Position numbers and translations under genes: made by a program. Positions 1 through 9,681 of a stretch of 46,000 nt of DNA are shown piece after piece; positions within the stretch are counted from its first letter, which is position 1; each line of letters begins with the position of its first letter. Location of the stretch: assembly GCA_905221605.1 (NCBI GenBank), contig CAJNDS010002141.1:444878-490877 (forward strand), in the 5' to 3' direction. The notes under the pieces are model-generated. The model saw nothing but the letters and a program-made list of their open reading frames with translations. It made no database searches and was not told the DNA's origin. This DNA is from Symbiodinium natans. Lineage: Eukaryota; Sar; Dinophyceae; Suessiales; Symbiodiniaceae.

Positions 1-293
1 TGCCTCAGGTGACATCCCGAAGAATGCCGACCAGTTCCAGTATGCCTCAGGTGACATCCCGAAGAATGCCGACCAGTTCCAGTATGCCTCAGGTGACATC
101 CCGAAGAATGCCGACCAGTTCCAGTATGCCTCAGGTGACATCCCGAAGAATGCCGACCAGTTCCAGTATGCCTCAGGTGACATCCCGAAGAATGCCGACC
201 AGTTCCAGTATGCCTCAGGTGACATCCCGAAGAATGCCGACCAGTTCCAGTATGCCTCAGGTGACATCCCGAAGAATGCTGACCAGTCCCAAT
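1..293. repeat. 42-bp tandem repeat, about 7 copies
   Basis: Six near-identical 42-bp units begin at 1, 43, 85, 127, 169 and 211, with a seventh, diverging copy from 253. The period is 14 codons, so frames stay in register. Two forward frames are open through the array; the frame from base 2 encodes the repeated motif ASGDIPKNADQFQY. The array touches the left window edge, so its full length is unknown. Confidence 0.95.
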
Positions 294-451
294 CTTGCGA
301 AATGTGGCTTGGCCCTTTCCTAGATGAGAGGTGGACGAGAAACTGGGCGAGGCGTTGGAGAGAATTGGGGATGAGCAAGAGCTCCTCCTTGACGATTTGG
401 AAGAACGTCAAGGGCGACTCCGGGAACTACTGGAACAAGAAGAAGTGCTAG
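2..451 (+). CDS. Open frame carrying the 14-residue repeat, partial
   Basis: The frame starting at base 2 is open from the window edge to a TAG at 449-451, about 149 codons. It encodes tandem ASGDIPKNADQFQY units and then a basic, Trp-rich tail. It overlaps the start of the pol-like frame (331-3105) by about 120 bp in a different frame; moving from one to the other needs a -1 shift. It could be the C-terminal end of the upstream gag/integrase part of the retroelement, or a chance opening in a repeat. I see no clear slippery heptamer in the overlap. Confidence 0.3.
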   Translation, partial: ASGDIPKNADQFQYASGDIPKNADQFQYASGDIPKNADQFQYASGDIPKNADQFQYASGDIPKNADQFQYASGDIPKNADQFQYASGDIPKNADQSQSCEMWLGPFLDERWTRNWARRWRELGMSKSSSLTIWKNVKGDSGNYWNKKKC

Positions 452-3105
452 CGGAAGAATGTCAACGAGCTGGCAAGCAAATTTCTGAAGAGATCCAACA
501 TGTTCAGCAAATGATTTACGAGATGATGGAGTCCGTTGGCAGGAACGAGGCAAAGGACACTGCGAATACGTTGGCGAAGTGCTTGCAAGCCCGGAGATTG
601 TGCATGATGCAAACGACAAATGAACAAGATTATGAGGCCCTTGTTGCGAACCTGCAAGAAGATTTAAAGGTGGTCCATACTGTCCCTCTGGAACAGGTGA
701 AGCCAGTGATACATCGATGGTGGCAAGCAATCCAAAAGGAGCTGGACACCCTTTTCGCTGGTACCTTGCAGAAAATTCCGTTGTCCCGAGCACGGGAACT
801 TGAACGCTCTGAAGGCCTGAGGATAGTGCCATCAAAAGGTGTGTTTACGCTGAAACCTCCGGGCTCTGGAACAAAAAATGAGAGGGTGAGAAGGAAATTT
901 CGGCTTGTACTGTGCGGGAACTTCGTGGCTAGAGGGGAAGATGATGCTGAGCTATACGCTGGAGGAGCATCGGCCGAGACACTTCGAACCTCGCTGGCTT
1001 TTGCGGCTCTTCGCCGTTGGCTGGCGGCCAGCACCGATATTGTGTCGGCTTTTCTGTTGGCCCTCTGGCCGGACGATATGCCGAAGTATGCCATCTTGCC
1101 ACCCAAGTACCTTGTCAACCCTGAGGAGGAGCCACAGGCTTGGTTGGTCCTCAGGCCATTGTATGGTCTTCGCGAATCTCCAAGTATATGGGCGAGATGC
1201 AGGGCCTTGAGGATGTCTATGGCGAGCATACCATGTGGAAAAAGGACCTTGAAGCTAAAACCTTCCAAGGCCGACCCTGAGCTTTGGCTCATCTTCGCCA
1301 ACGACAATGACCTGGACCTGCTGGGACTGATCATCACGTATGTGGATGATCTGCTGTATCTCTCGGAGGAGGAGATTATTCGTGCAATCCACGTCTGGCT
1401 GGAAGAAGAGTGGCCAACCAGTGGCTTACAGATTGCAAATCAGGGTGAAGGAGTTCGGTACCTTGGAATGGAAATCAAGCAAGATGAAAACTGCGTTTTC
1501 CACCTCGCACAGTCGGCTTATATCCGAGATCTCCTTCGTTCCCACTCCATGGATGATGCCGTTGAAAGCAAGCTCCCATGTCCGAAGGAGTGGCTAGCAG
1601 ATGAAGAGCTGGACGAACAGGAGAACTTTTCGGAACTGGAGTTGAAGATGGCTCAAAAAATCGTCAGAGAACAGCTGTGGTTGTGTATGAGAACGCGTCC
1701 GGATCTCCTTTTCCCGGTGAACTACATGGCGTCAAGAGTGAGCAAACAGCCGAACAAGGTGAAGCAGATCGGCGGAAGAATCATGAGCTACTTGAAGGCT
1801 ACTGAGAAGATGGAACTGGTCATTGGAAGACATGAGCCAAGTACCAGCACCAGCAGTACAGCAGCAGCAGAGCCAGCAGACACCACAAGCAAGCGTGCGT
1901 GTGCAAGTATTCCCTGCCTAACTGCCTTTTCTGACGCCAGCTTCGCCCCGTATGGATCCAGATCGTTTGGGGCCTGCGTAGTTACAGTCAATGGGGCACC
2001 AGTTGCTTGGAAAGCCAGCAAACAGGCTTTCATCGTACTATCCGTGATGGAGGCAGAGTTGTACGAAGCCACACAAGCCACAGTGTTACTTGAAAGCATC
2101 GGGTGTCTCCTTGATGAGCTATCTGGAACAAGGTTGAGGCGGATCCTACGGGTAGACAATACCTCTGCCCTGGCCATGCTGGCCGGCGGACAGGGTTCCT
2201 GGAGGACCAGACATTTGAAGGTCCGAAGTGCACATGTTCGTCAACAAGTTGAACTTGGGCTTCTGGAAGTGGAACACGTTGACGGTTGTCGTCAACTTGC
2301 GGATTTGGCCACCAAGATGCATAGCAAGGCAAGGCTTTGGGACTTGCTACAACAATGGTGCTTCGTCAACCTACCTGCTGAAGCTGTGCAGTTGGTGGGA
2401 CTCCGAAAGCTGGCAGTAGCATGTGTCGTTCTGGCCATGCTCATCATCCCTGCGGGTGCGTCGAGTCCTTCGAGTGGGCGTGATGACAGTACTGCTGAAC
2501 CGATGGAAGCTACGACAACTGGAAGAAGTATCAAGGTGACTGGAGCGGATGAACTGTTCCTGTTGACAATCGTGGTGTGTGTTGCTACAGTTGGTTTTTG
2601 GGAAGGCTTGAAACATGGCGCCAAGTGGTTTTGGGGACTGTGTCGGGAGAGCCCGAAGAACCGACGACTACGAAAGCTACGTGAAGCGGCCCGAGCAGCA
2701 GCCGAAGTGGAGCTGGACAGGACGTTGGAGACTGATGATTCCCTACGTCAATCAAGCTCTCCGCGTGAAGTTCGAGCACGTGTGTTGGAGACTGCGTCCA
2801 GAACTCCCATTCCACCACCTCCAGTTGTTGAGCCGGCGTATCCACCGGTTCCTCCTATCCCAGAAGTTCCACGGGGAGCAACCTCAAGCTCCAGTCCTTG
2901 GGAGCTCAGGGCACCAGAGGTGTCCTATGTGCAATACCCGACAAACCAGTTTTGGAAAACTGGGTCAGCTTCTTCAAAGATTCACACGAGCCCGCATTGT
3001 CATGGCCTGAATGGGGTGCAACCCAGGCGAGCAGAGTATTGCCAGTTTTGCAACGGTGCAAGACCTTTGTACCGACGTTCCATTGATGCTTTGGCTTTGG
3101 GGTGA
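331..3105 (+). CDS. Ty1/copia-type pol fragment: reverse transcriptase and RNase H with a C-terminal extension
   Basis: The predicted product is 924 residues. An N-terminal coiled-coil-like stretch (about 1-80) precedes an RVT_2 reverse transcriptase: RKFRLVLCGNF near 189, first catalytic Asp 236 in STDIVSAF, and the YVDD box at 337-340. An RNase H follows, with Asp535 (FSDASF), Glu576 (MEAELYEA) and Asp609 (VDNTSAL), and then RTRHLKVRSAHVR and a DLATK motif. This order is that of Ty1/copia elements, copying element RNA into DNA. After RNase H come two hydrophobic segments (about 694-710 and 742-757), a Pro-rich region and a Cys/His cluster (HTSPHC at 885-890, EYCQFC at 902-907). The listed start is GTG with in-frame stops just upstream, so the true N-terminus (gag, protease, integrase) must come from another frame, from splicing, or is lost. 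The frame itself is intact. Confidence 0.9.
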   Translation: MDEKLGEALERIGDEQELLLDDLEERQGRLRELLEQEEVLAEECQRAGKQISEEIQHVQQMIYEMMESVGRNEAKDTANTLAKCLQARRLCMMQTTNEQDYEALVANLQEDLKVVHTVPLEQVKPVIHRWWQAIQKELDTLFAGTLQKIPLSRARELERSEGLRIVPSKGVFTLKPPGSGTKNERVRRKFRLVLCGNFVARGEDDAELYAGGASAETLRTSLAFAALRRWLAASTDIVSAFLLALWPDDMPKYAILPPKYLVNPEEEPQAWLVLRPLYGLRESPSIWARCRALRMSMASIPCGKRTLKLKPSKADPELWLIFANDNDLDLLGLIITYVDDLLYLSEEEIIRAIHVWLEEEWPTSGLQIANQGEGVRYLGMEIKQDENCVFHLAQSAYIRDLLRSHSMDDAVESKLPCPKEWLADEELDEQENFSELELKMAQKIVREQLWLCMRTRPDLLFPVNYMASRVSKQPNKVKQIGGRIMSYLKATEKMELVIGRHEPSTSTSSTAAAEPADTTSKRACASIPCLTAFSDASFAPYGSRSFGACVVTVNGAPVAWKASKQAFIVLSVMEAELYEATQATVLLESIGCLLDELSGTRLRRILRVDNTSALAMLAGGQGSWRTRHLKVRSAHVRQQVELGLLEVEHVDGCRQLADLATKMHSKARLWDLLQQWCFVNLPAEAVQLVGLRKLAVACVVLAMLIIPAGASSPSSGRDDSTAEPMEATTTGRSIKVTGADELFLLTIVVCVATVGFWEGLKHGAKWFWGLCRESPKNRRLRKLREAARAAAEVELDRTLETDDSLRQSSSPREVRARVLETASRTPIPPPPVVEPAYPPVPPIPEVPRGATSSSSPWELRAPEVSYVQYPTNQFWKTGSASSKIHTSPHCHGLNGVQPRRAEYCQFCNGARPLYRRSIDALALG

Positions 3106-3223
3106 GGGTGCAAGAAGCAATAGCGTGATGCATGATTCCTGTGGAGCGGGAAGCACAACCGACATGTGATGTCTACGTTTTGGATCGTTGGGCTATGCTG
3201 GATGGTTTGGACACAATGTTTCA

Positions 3224-3236
3224 AACCAAGGAGGAG
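3224..3236 (+). other. Polypurine tract
   Basis: An A/G-rich run (AAGGAGGAG with flanking A) lies directly before TGTTG. In copia elements the plus-strand primer sits immediately 5' of the 3' LTR, whose first bases are TG, so this is where it is expected. Confidence 0.55.
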
Positions 3237-3531
3237 TGTTGATGTCCCCTGTCCCAGGTGCGCCCAACGCGACCGCTGCAGCCGTGTCTTGCAGACTTTG
3301 CACAAGCATCAGAGGCAGCAGACATGGCACGAAGGTAGCTTGATCCCAACCCTAAGGGTGTATGAGGTACATGAGCAACTTCGTTTGTGCGAGAAAACAA
3401 GTCCTTCTGCCGCCATAGTTTCGACCGTGGTTTCATTCATTGGAACGATACAGAGAAGATTACATGGCAGACGCTGATCATCAAGTTCCGAGGCCTGTTG
3501 GCTCTAGACCTGGGGGTTCTCAGAACCAACA
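3237..3531 (+). repeat. Candidate 3' LTR
   Basis: It starts TGTTG right after the purine tract and could end at CAACA (3527-3531), giving a 5-bp terminal inverted repeat and a 295-bp LTR. The right end is a guess because no second LTR copy is in the window to align with. Confidence 0.4.
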
Positions 3532-3595
3532 TTCCATTGTATTACACTATAGCATATATTGGGAGCTTGCGTTGCATGATGTTCCAATGCACTAT

Positions 3596-3602
3596 GAATA
3601 TA

Positions 3603-3633
<31 letters not shown>
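3596..3633. repeat. TA/TATG microsatellite
   Basis: A short TA run is followed by TGTA tetranucleotides. A second TA-rich run lies at 3733-3766. Neither supports a gene. Confidence 0.9.
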
Positions 3634-3795
3634 TATGATTATTCTTACTGTTACTTCATGTGAGTGCTATTTTTGTATTTTCTATTGTACTGCTAGCCAG
3701 ATACTCCGTACAAAGAGCAGGTTACTACTACATCTATATATATATATGTGTATATATATATATATGCGCCAGAGTTGCTGTGAGAGCTGCAGGCC

Positions 3796-3978
3796 ATGGC
3801 CCAGAAAGCAGCTGAAGAAGCGCAAGCTGCCGAAGAAGCAAGAGCTGCCGAAGAAGCAAAAGCTGCCAAAGAAGCAAGAGCTGCCGAAGAAGCAAAAGCT
3901 GCCGAAGAAGCCAAGGCTTCGACCCCGTGGGGTAGTTTCTCGCTCTTTATGCATTTTTTGTTATATGTACTAGAGTAG
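3796..3978 (+). CDS. Alanine/glutamate/lysine-rich mini-ORF, copy 1
   Basis: A 60-residue ORF starts MAQKAAEEA, continues as degenerate KAAEEA hexapeptides and ends in a hydrophobic tail (GSFSLFMHFLLYVLE). An in-frame stop lies four codons upstream. The same start, hexapeptides and type of tail recur at 4004. It is either a small helical peptide gene, a repeated exon, or only an 18-bp minisatellite. The hexapeptide alone does not identify a family. Confidence 0.3.
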   Translation: MAQKAAEEAQAAEEARAAEEAKAAKEARAAEEAKAAEEAKASTPWGSFSLFMHFLLYVLE

Positions 3979-4003
3979 TGAGCTGTGCGAGCTGCAGCAG
4001 GCC

Positions 4004-4168
4004 ATGGCACAAAAAGCGGCCGAAGAAGCAAGAGCTGCCGAAGAAGCAAAGGCTGCCGAAGAAGCAAAAGCTGCCGATGCAGCAAAAGCTGCCGAAGCAG
4101 CACAGGCTTGGACCTTGTGGGGCTTCTTTCTTCTCGCCATAAAACAGGGTTTAGGGTTTGGGGTTTAG
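4004..4168 (+). CDS. Alanine/glutamate/lysine-rich mini-ORF, copy 2
   Basis: It repeats copy 1 about 208 bp downstream: same start context (gctgcag..gccATGGC), MAQKAAEEA, hexapeptides, then a tail of the same type (WTLWGFFLLAIK). The stop codon falls inside the first TTTAGGG units. Similarity of start context, repeats and tail indicates a tandem duplication of a unit of about 200 bp. Confidence 0.3.
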   Translation: MAQKAAEEARAAEEAKAAEEAKAADAAKAAEAAQAWTLWGFFLLAIKQGLGFGV

Positions 4169-7100
4169 GGCTTAGGCCTTAGGGTTGAGGGAGGCAACCG
4201 TGCTGCTTGTATGGTGCAAGGCGCAAGCAGCAGCTGCAGCGGTGGCTTCAGATCCTGCTCAGGACCTTTGGACCTTTATGTATATGGGGTTTTCCGAAAA
4301 CGTGGGTACTATTTTTTTTGGGGGGTTCCTATACTAAGGATTATACTCTTTGGGGGTATATTAAGGGTACCCCAATTTGGTGAAAGTGTATTTTGCGTTG
4401 GATCCCCTATATAATACCTCACACTTGTAAGAAGAACCCCCCTCCCACCCACCCAAATGGACCCTAGTTTAGAGGACCTACATATACATATACATATATA
4501 TATATGTATACAGAAATAATTACAGACATATTTCAAAAAATATATATATATATACATGCATGTATGTATGTATGCATGTGTGTATGTGTGTGTGTGTGGA
4601 GCCGTTTACTCCTACCAAGTCTGTCTTGGGGGGATCACCGATTCGCCATTCATCGTGTCTTACCCGCTCCTGTCAGACCCTATCCAACCCCAAACCGCTC
4701 GACGAACTTCTTCGAATCATCTGCTACAAGTTCGAATGGTTCTGTCACGAACCCTCAACTTTAAACCATGAACCCTAAACCCTAAACGCTAAACGCTAAA
4801 CCCTAAACCCTAAACCCTAAGCCCTAACCCTCATCCCTCATCCCTAAACCCTACATCCTAAACCCTAAACCCTAAACCCTAAACCAACCATCGCCTACAT
4901 TGGGGGCCTTAAGCCGGTCGGGGCACCGCAGCCTGCGCCACGGCTGTGTCACCCCCGAAGGACGCTCGGGCGACGACTCCGGAAGAACCGCTTGACCTGC
5001 TTTAGCTGGGGGTTCAGGGCTTAATTAGGGTTTAGGGTTTAGGGTTTAGGATTGTAAGTCAAAGCTTGAACTTAAACCGAATGTGTAGTTGAGGGATGAT
5101 CGCTCAAGTTGAAGGCAGGACATTGGCCGCTAGAATCACGGGAGCACGAACCGGCTGGTCAAACAGTAGGCGACCCGCCACGTTTGATGAGTGTTCGCGC
5201 GATCAGAAAAGGCGAGGTCAGCGATTTGCCAGCGCGCCCTTGTCATCCCTCTGTCCTCTTTTCACCAAAAGAAGTACCAGCAGGCACCACCCAGGCTATA
5301 AGTAGAGCTGTAAGGGGGCAGGAAGTAGAGCTGTATGGGACCCGAACTAGTACAAGAAATGGGGGGGGGGGGCTCACCGACCACTCTGCGTGCATTTCTC
5401 CCCAAATGGGTTATTCTACACCCATGGAATTGTGCGCCTTGAAGCCTCTGAACCTTTTCAAATCAGGCCCTTTGACGGAAGACGAACACAAGTCCGTAAA
5501 CCCCACTGGTAGTTTCATCCTGTACTGTGGTCGGCCCTAAACCCCTGGGGACCCTAAGCCCTAAACCCTAAGCCCTAAACCCTCAACTTCCCTAAGCCGC
5601 TGAAGAAATCGTCCGATGTTCAGAAGGGTTCTAGATCACACCACTTATATAGCTCCCGCGCTGCCAGCCAATATACCCGCAGCTATCGTCCTCGGGAAAG
5701 GACCAGAAGCTGTCCTCCCGGGTGTGTCATAGCATGGGCCAGTTCGTAGGGGCAAGCAGAGCAACGCTGAAGATCCAAGCGTATGATGCATGTATGTGCG
5801 TATGCGCTTGTAGACGGAGAATAATAATGTACGAACAAGTAAATCAAAAGACGTACATCTCAAACCCGCGAGCCTTCGCAGCAACTTGCATTCTCGTTGC
5901 AATGGAGGGTTTAGGGTTTAGGGTTTAGGGTTTAGGGTTTAGGGTTTAGGGTTTAGGGTTTAGGGTTTAGGGTTTAGGGTTTAGGGTTTAGGGCAAAGCC
6001 TCCCTGCAGCCATGGACTCCAGGAGTTGCTTGGCCTGCACCAGAATTCTGGACAGGGGTTTCGGACTTTAGGGTTGAGGGTTTAGGGCTTAGGGTTCAGG
6101 GTTCAGGGTTCAGGGTTTAGGGTTTAGGGTTTAGGGTTTAGGGTTTAGGGTTTAGGGTTTGGGGTTTAAGCGACGGTTTCGGCGACGGTTTCTGGTTTAG
6201 GGTTCTAAACCCTTAAGCTCCCCAAACCCTAAACCCTAGAACCCGTATTCCGGCTCCCTAAAAGGGTATATGTAACCCTAAACCCTAAACCCTAAACCCT
6301 CCTAACTCCCTCATTCACTAAGAACCAGAGGGGTTTAGGTGTGCGGAGACTTGGGGGTGCTGTGTGGGGACTTCAGGTTGCTGGTTTTGGGGTTAGGGTT
6401 TAGGGTTTAGGGTTTAGGGTTTAGGGTTTAGGGTTTAGGGTTGTCAGCCTTCATCCCTTTCCCCCTAATCTAGGCACACCCTTATACGACGGTTTCGGGT
6501 TCAGTGTTTAGGGCTTCGGGTTCAGGGTTTAGCGTTTAGGGAGGGTGTTATGAGGAACCCTAAATGAGTAGGTTCCCAGTTAAAACAGATGAATTCATAC
6601 AGGAGTTTTAATATGAGGGTGGGGACGGGAGTTGCGAGAGCTCCTTGTGTCAGATTGGTTTTAGGTGGTGATCCGCAGTGGAAACACTGCTTAGGGTTTA
6701 GGGTTTAGGGTGCGGCTGAGCCACAGGCAGAGGTGGCATTCCTTTTCCTCGCGTGTTGGAAGGTGCTTGGGGTGGAAGTACTGGGACCGAGAGTAGGCCC
6801 TTATTGCTTTGCTTGTAGGGCTTAGGTTCCCTTACAATCCCCGGTAAGCACAAAAGGCAACCTTTCTATGTTTAGGTAATTCTTCGGTCATCCTAAACCC
6901 GAAACCCTAAAGCCTCTAAGCCCCCAGAAGGTCCTCTAGCCCTGCCTGGCGTGATGACGTTCTGGGATGCTCTGTGTACCCGACCCGAAATGGAACCCTG
7001 TGTTTCGTCTTTATAGGGTTTAGGGTTTAGGGTTCCAGAGTTGAGGGTTGTAAGCTTATCTGGCTGGGGTTCAGGGTTTAGGGGTTAGGGTCTGGGGTTC

Positions 7101-7461
7101 AGGGTGCAAGGTGCAAGGTTTAGGGAAGGAAGGTCTCCAGGCCTTTGACAGGGCCCTTTGTTTGCATGTCCTGCCGCGGCCGCTGCGCACACACCGTAAA
7201 GCTTAACTATGTGCCGACTATGTGCTCTGCATACACAAAAGCCCAGACGACCACGAGCCATAGCCTACCAGTCAGAGGGTTTACCTAGAGTCCTAGAGCA
7301 ACCTGTATACACCCTCCAAGAAAATATACCTGAACCCTAAAACCCTGACCCTGAACCCTGAACCCTAGACTTCTACCTGACGCTGCCTAGCGCCCCACTT
7401 ACAAAACCAAACGCAGCTTAATAGCTTCACATGTTGCAAGTGATTAAGGTTCTGATCCGAG
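4140..7461. repeat. Telomere-like repeat field, few convincing genes
   Basis: Short TTTAGGG and CCCTAAA arrays in both orientations alternate with unique sequence. Arrays are at 4145-4190, 4765-4885, 5030-5050, 5527-5585, 5907-5993 (12 units), 6110-6160 and 6390-6440. Weak coding-like islands without convincing splice sites lie at about 4890-5010, 5994-6055 (AKPPCSHGLQELLGLHQNSG on +), 6714-6820 (AEPQAEVAFLFLACWKVLGV) and 7128-7190 (EGLQAFDRALCLHVLPRPLR). Confidence 0.7.
4489..4602. repeat. TA and TG/TATG microsatellites
   Basis: TA dinucleotides are followed by TGTATG-type repeats and a short TG run. No gene evidence. Confidence 0.9.
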
Positions 7462-7541
7462 GCCCTCCTCCCCCCTCCCTCCCCCGCGTTCATGGTGACC
7501 CGCTGTGCCGCTTCATCTGGTGCAAGGACCACACCCTAGAA
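7462..7541 (+). CDS. Exon-like island
   Basis: After an AG at 7460-7461 and a long pyrimidine run the frame reads RVHGDPLCRFIWCKDHTLE, then GT at 7542 followed by TTTAGGG units. All three opposite-strand frames contain stops, so the + strand is favoured. The left end is uncertain. No family recognised. Confidence 0.45.
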
Positions 7542-8028
7542 GTTTTTGTTTAGGGTGTGGGGTCTTGGGCTGAAAGGGTTTAGGGCTTCTAACCTGATAC
7601 AGCCTTATCCTTCGAAACCCAAAACCGAAAACGCTAGCTGTGATTCGGGAGTATGGGTCTGGGTACTGCATCTAAGCCTTCAGCTAGAGGCTTCAGGGTT
7701 TAGGTTTGGGATTTGCGAGTCCCGTGTAGATGTTTGGGATTAGGGTTCTTCAGACTTCGAGATGACTCTACAACGACTCTCTTGCAGCACGTTGTGCAGT
7801 TTTTGTTGGTAGGGTTACTTCTACAACCGTATACGCCAAACCCCACCCCACCCCCGCATCCCAACCCAGCAAAGAAAACAGTGCTAAACCATCTAAACAC
7901 TAAAACCCTAAAGCCAGGCCCTAATCCTAAACCAACCATTGCTTCTAAACCCTAGACCCTAAACCCTAAACCCCAAACCCCAAACCCTAAACCCTGGCCG
8001 CAGAAGAGTCCTCAGGTAGACTTCATGT

Positions 8029-8155
8029 ACTGTAGGCTCCTTACTTCTCCAACAGCTGAACTTTAAACTTTTTGGGTTTCCTTATTTAGTAGGAATAATA
8101 AAGTTTAACCTGTTTTCCCCTTGGCTATTGGAGAAGTAAGGTACTGTAGGCTCCG
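8029..8155. mobile_element. Short inverted-repeat element with 14-bp flanking direct repeats
   Basis: Arms CCTTACTTCTCCAA and TTGGAGAAGTAAGG enclose about 80 bp of AT-richer sequence, which holds a second pair (aactttaaactt / aagttt). Outside both arms is the same 14-bp GTACTGTAGGCTCC. This is the structure of a non-autonomous inverted-repeat transposon with target duplication. No ORF inside. Confidence 0.6.
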
Positions 8156-8355
8156 TGGGATTCGGGATCTTGGCAGCGTGGGTATCTCCGGGATGAGGGC
8201 TTAGGGCTTAGGCTCTTGGGGGTGCTTAAACCCTAAGCCCTAAACCCTAAACCCTAAACCCTAAACCCTAAACCCTGAACCCTAAACCCTAAACCCTAAA
8301 CCCTAAACCCTAAACCCCCCCCCCCCCACACTTCCTGAACTCTTCCGGGTGGTAG

Positions 8356-8435
8356 GCAAAGCCTTGGGCGAGGAGCTTGGCATGACCAGCAAAGTCCAGA
8401 AAGCCTCCGTGGAGAAGGTCGGCCTGCGAGCTGGG
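8356..8435 (+). CDS. Exon-like island, possible PDZ-domain piece
   Basis: The acceptor is GGTAG|GC and the donor GGG|GTTTAGGG, so the array at 8436-8521 starts with the intron's GT. The island reads KALGEELGMTSK, then VQKASVEKVGLRAG, ending in phase 0. The last residues resemble the GL-x-x-GD turn of PDZ domains, but this is weak evidence. Confidence 0.5.
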
Positions 8436-8521
8436 GTTTAGGGTTTAGGGTTTAGGGTTTAGGGTTTAGGGTTTAGGGTTTAGGGTTTAGGGTTTAGGGT
8501 TTAGGGTTTAGGGTTTAGGGT
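8436..8521. repeat. TTTAGGG array, 12 units
   Basis: A perfect array on the + strand. Its first GT is the putative splice donor of the preceding island. Confidence 0.95.
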
Positions 8522-8720
8522 TCCTGAGGAGGGTCGGGGCTTTTCAGATCTATAGGGCTTTGGAGCTTTTAGGATTCCAGCACTTGAAGAGCGACCTGTG
8601 AGTCGTCTTGGCACATCCGCGGCCCTGTTGCTTAGCAGGATGCGTAGCATCATGAGACAGACCTTCGCAGCTGCCAACACACCCTAAACCCTAAACCCTA
8701 AACCCTAAACCCTAAACCCG

Positions 8721-8778
8721 GTACTCTATGCGTATGTGACGAAGAAGCGCAAAGGGGCATACAGCGATGCAAATGAGA
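8721..8778 (+). CDS. Exon-like island
   Basis: It reads VLYAYVTKKRKGAYSDANE and then meets GT at 8779 (GTTAGG). It follows directly on a CCCTAAA array with no AG near the left edge, so that boundary is unexplained. The opposite strand has a stop in at least one frame. No family recognised. Confidence 0.4.
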
Positions 8779-8850
8779 GTTAGGCTTAGACTGTGCACGT
8801 CAGCACCTCGCCAAGTATTTATGCATATGTCTACGGCTACGGTCTTCTTA

Positions 8851-8854
<4 letters not shown>

Positions 8855-8882
<28 letters not shown>

Positions 8883-8952
8883 GTTGTATGTACATGTGTA
8901 CGTATGTATGTATGTACGTACGTACGTATGTATGTATGTATGTATGTATGTA
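8855..8952. repeat. CT, TA and GTAC/TATG microsatellites
   Basis: Successive CT, TA and ATGT repeats. No gene evidence. Confidence 0.9.
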
Positions 8953-9374
8953 ACCCGAAGCCCTAAACTCGGTCGCCTAAAAAAAAGTCTGGGTTTGGGG
9001 TTCTTTCCCCAAATCCTAAACCCTAATTAGACCCTAAGACCCAAGCCCTAAACCCGGTCACCTACAAAAAACTTAAACCGACCAGATTCACCCTGGAGGC
9101 GTGACACCCTACACCCTAAACCCCAAACCCCAAACCCCAAACCCTAAACCCTGGCCCTTCTCCAAAGCATGATTCCTTTTCCGGGCTAAGGGTTTAGGAT
9201 TTAGGATTTAGGGTTTAGTGTTGAGTGTTAGAAATGCCCTAAGTAGCACGGGGGGAATCTCTAAACCCTGGGGACATCATTCTATAGAACTGACCGCGGT
9301 CTAGGATTTAGGGTTTAGGGTTTAGGGTTTAGGGTTGAGGGTTGAGGGTTGAGGGTTTAGGGTTTAGGGTTTAG

Positions 9375-9465
9375 GGTGCATCTCCTGTGTCAGGGACTCG
9401 TCCATGATGAGGCCGAGCTGGTTTGGGCACCCGTAGGTGGCTTCGTTCCCAAGCAGCTCGGAATC
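9375..9465 (+). CDS. Exon-like island between two TTTAGGG arrays
   Basis: The left array ends TTTAG|GG and the right one starts ATC|GTTTAGGG, so both splice sites come from the repeat. The + frame reads HLLCQGLVHDEAELVWAPVG and ends in phase 0. The minus strand is also open (LLGNEATYGCPNQLGLIMDE) with typical GC-rich third positions, so strand is undecided; splice sites favour +. Confidence 0.4.
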
Positions 9466-9604
9466 GTTTAGGGTTTAGGGCTAGGGTTTAGGGTTTAGGG
9501 TTTAGGGTTTAGGGTTTAGGGTTTAGGGTTTAGGGTTCAGGGTTCAGGGTTCAGGGTTTAGGGTTTTTAGGGATTTTAGGGTTTTTAGGGTTTTTAGGGT
9601 TTTT

Positions 9605-9681
9605 AGGGTGCCTCAGGTCCCATATCTCGAACCAAGGACTCCGGGCCTGGCCCGAGGAGTTAGAAGCGTACTCAGAGAGCC
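9605..9681 (+). CDS. Exon-like island, strand uncertain
   Basis: After a TTTTTAGGG-type array the + frame reads VPQVPYLEPRTPGLARGVRS and stays open into the next TTTAGGG units. The minus strand reads SSGQARSPWFEIWDLRH. No clean GT donor on +. Confidence 0.3.

Larger units (their letters stand above)
331..3531 (+). mobile_element. Copia-like LTR retrotransposon, 3' portion
   Basis: It includes the intact RT/RNase H frame, a short 3' untranslated stretch (3106-3223), a purine tract and a candidate 3' LTR. The 5' LTR, gag, protease and integrase are not visible and would lie left of the window. Copia elements place RT/RNase H last, directly before the polypurine tract, which matches. Confidence 0.75.

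Noticed and set aside
1-323. Ser/Arg/Met repeat ORF from 9 to 323
   Set aside because: Same 42-bp array read in another frame. The frame from base 2 has more balanced residues.
3166-3477. ORF over the candidate LTR
   Set aside because: It lies across the purine tract and LTR, where coding is not expected, and has no recognisable motif.
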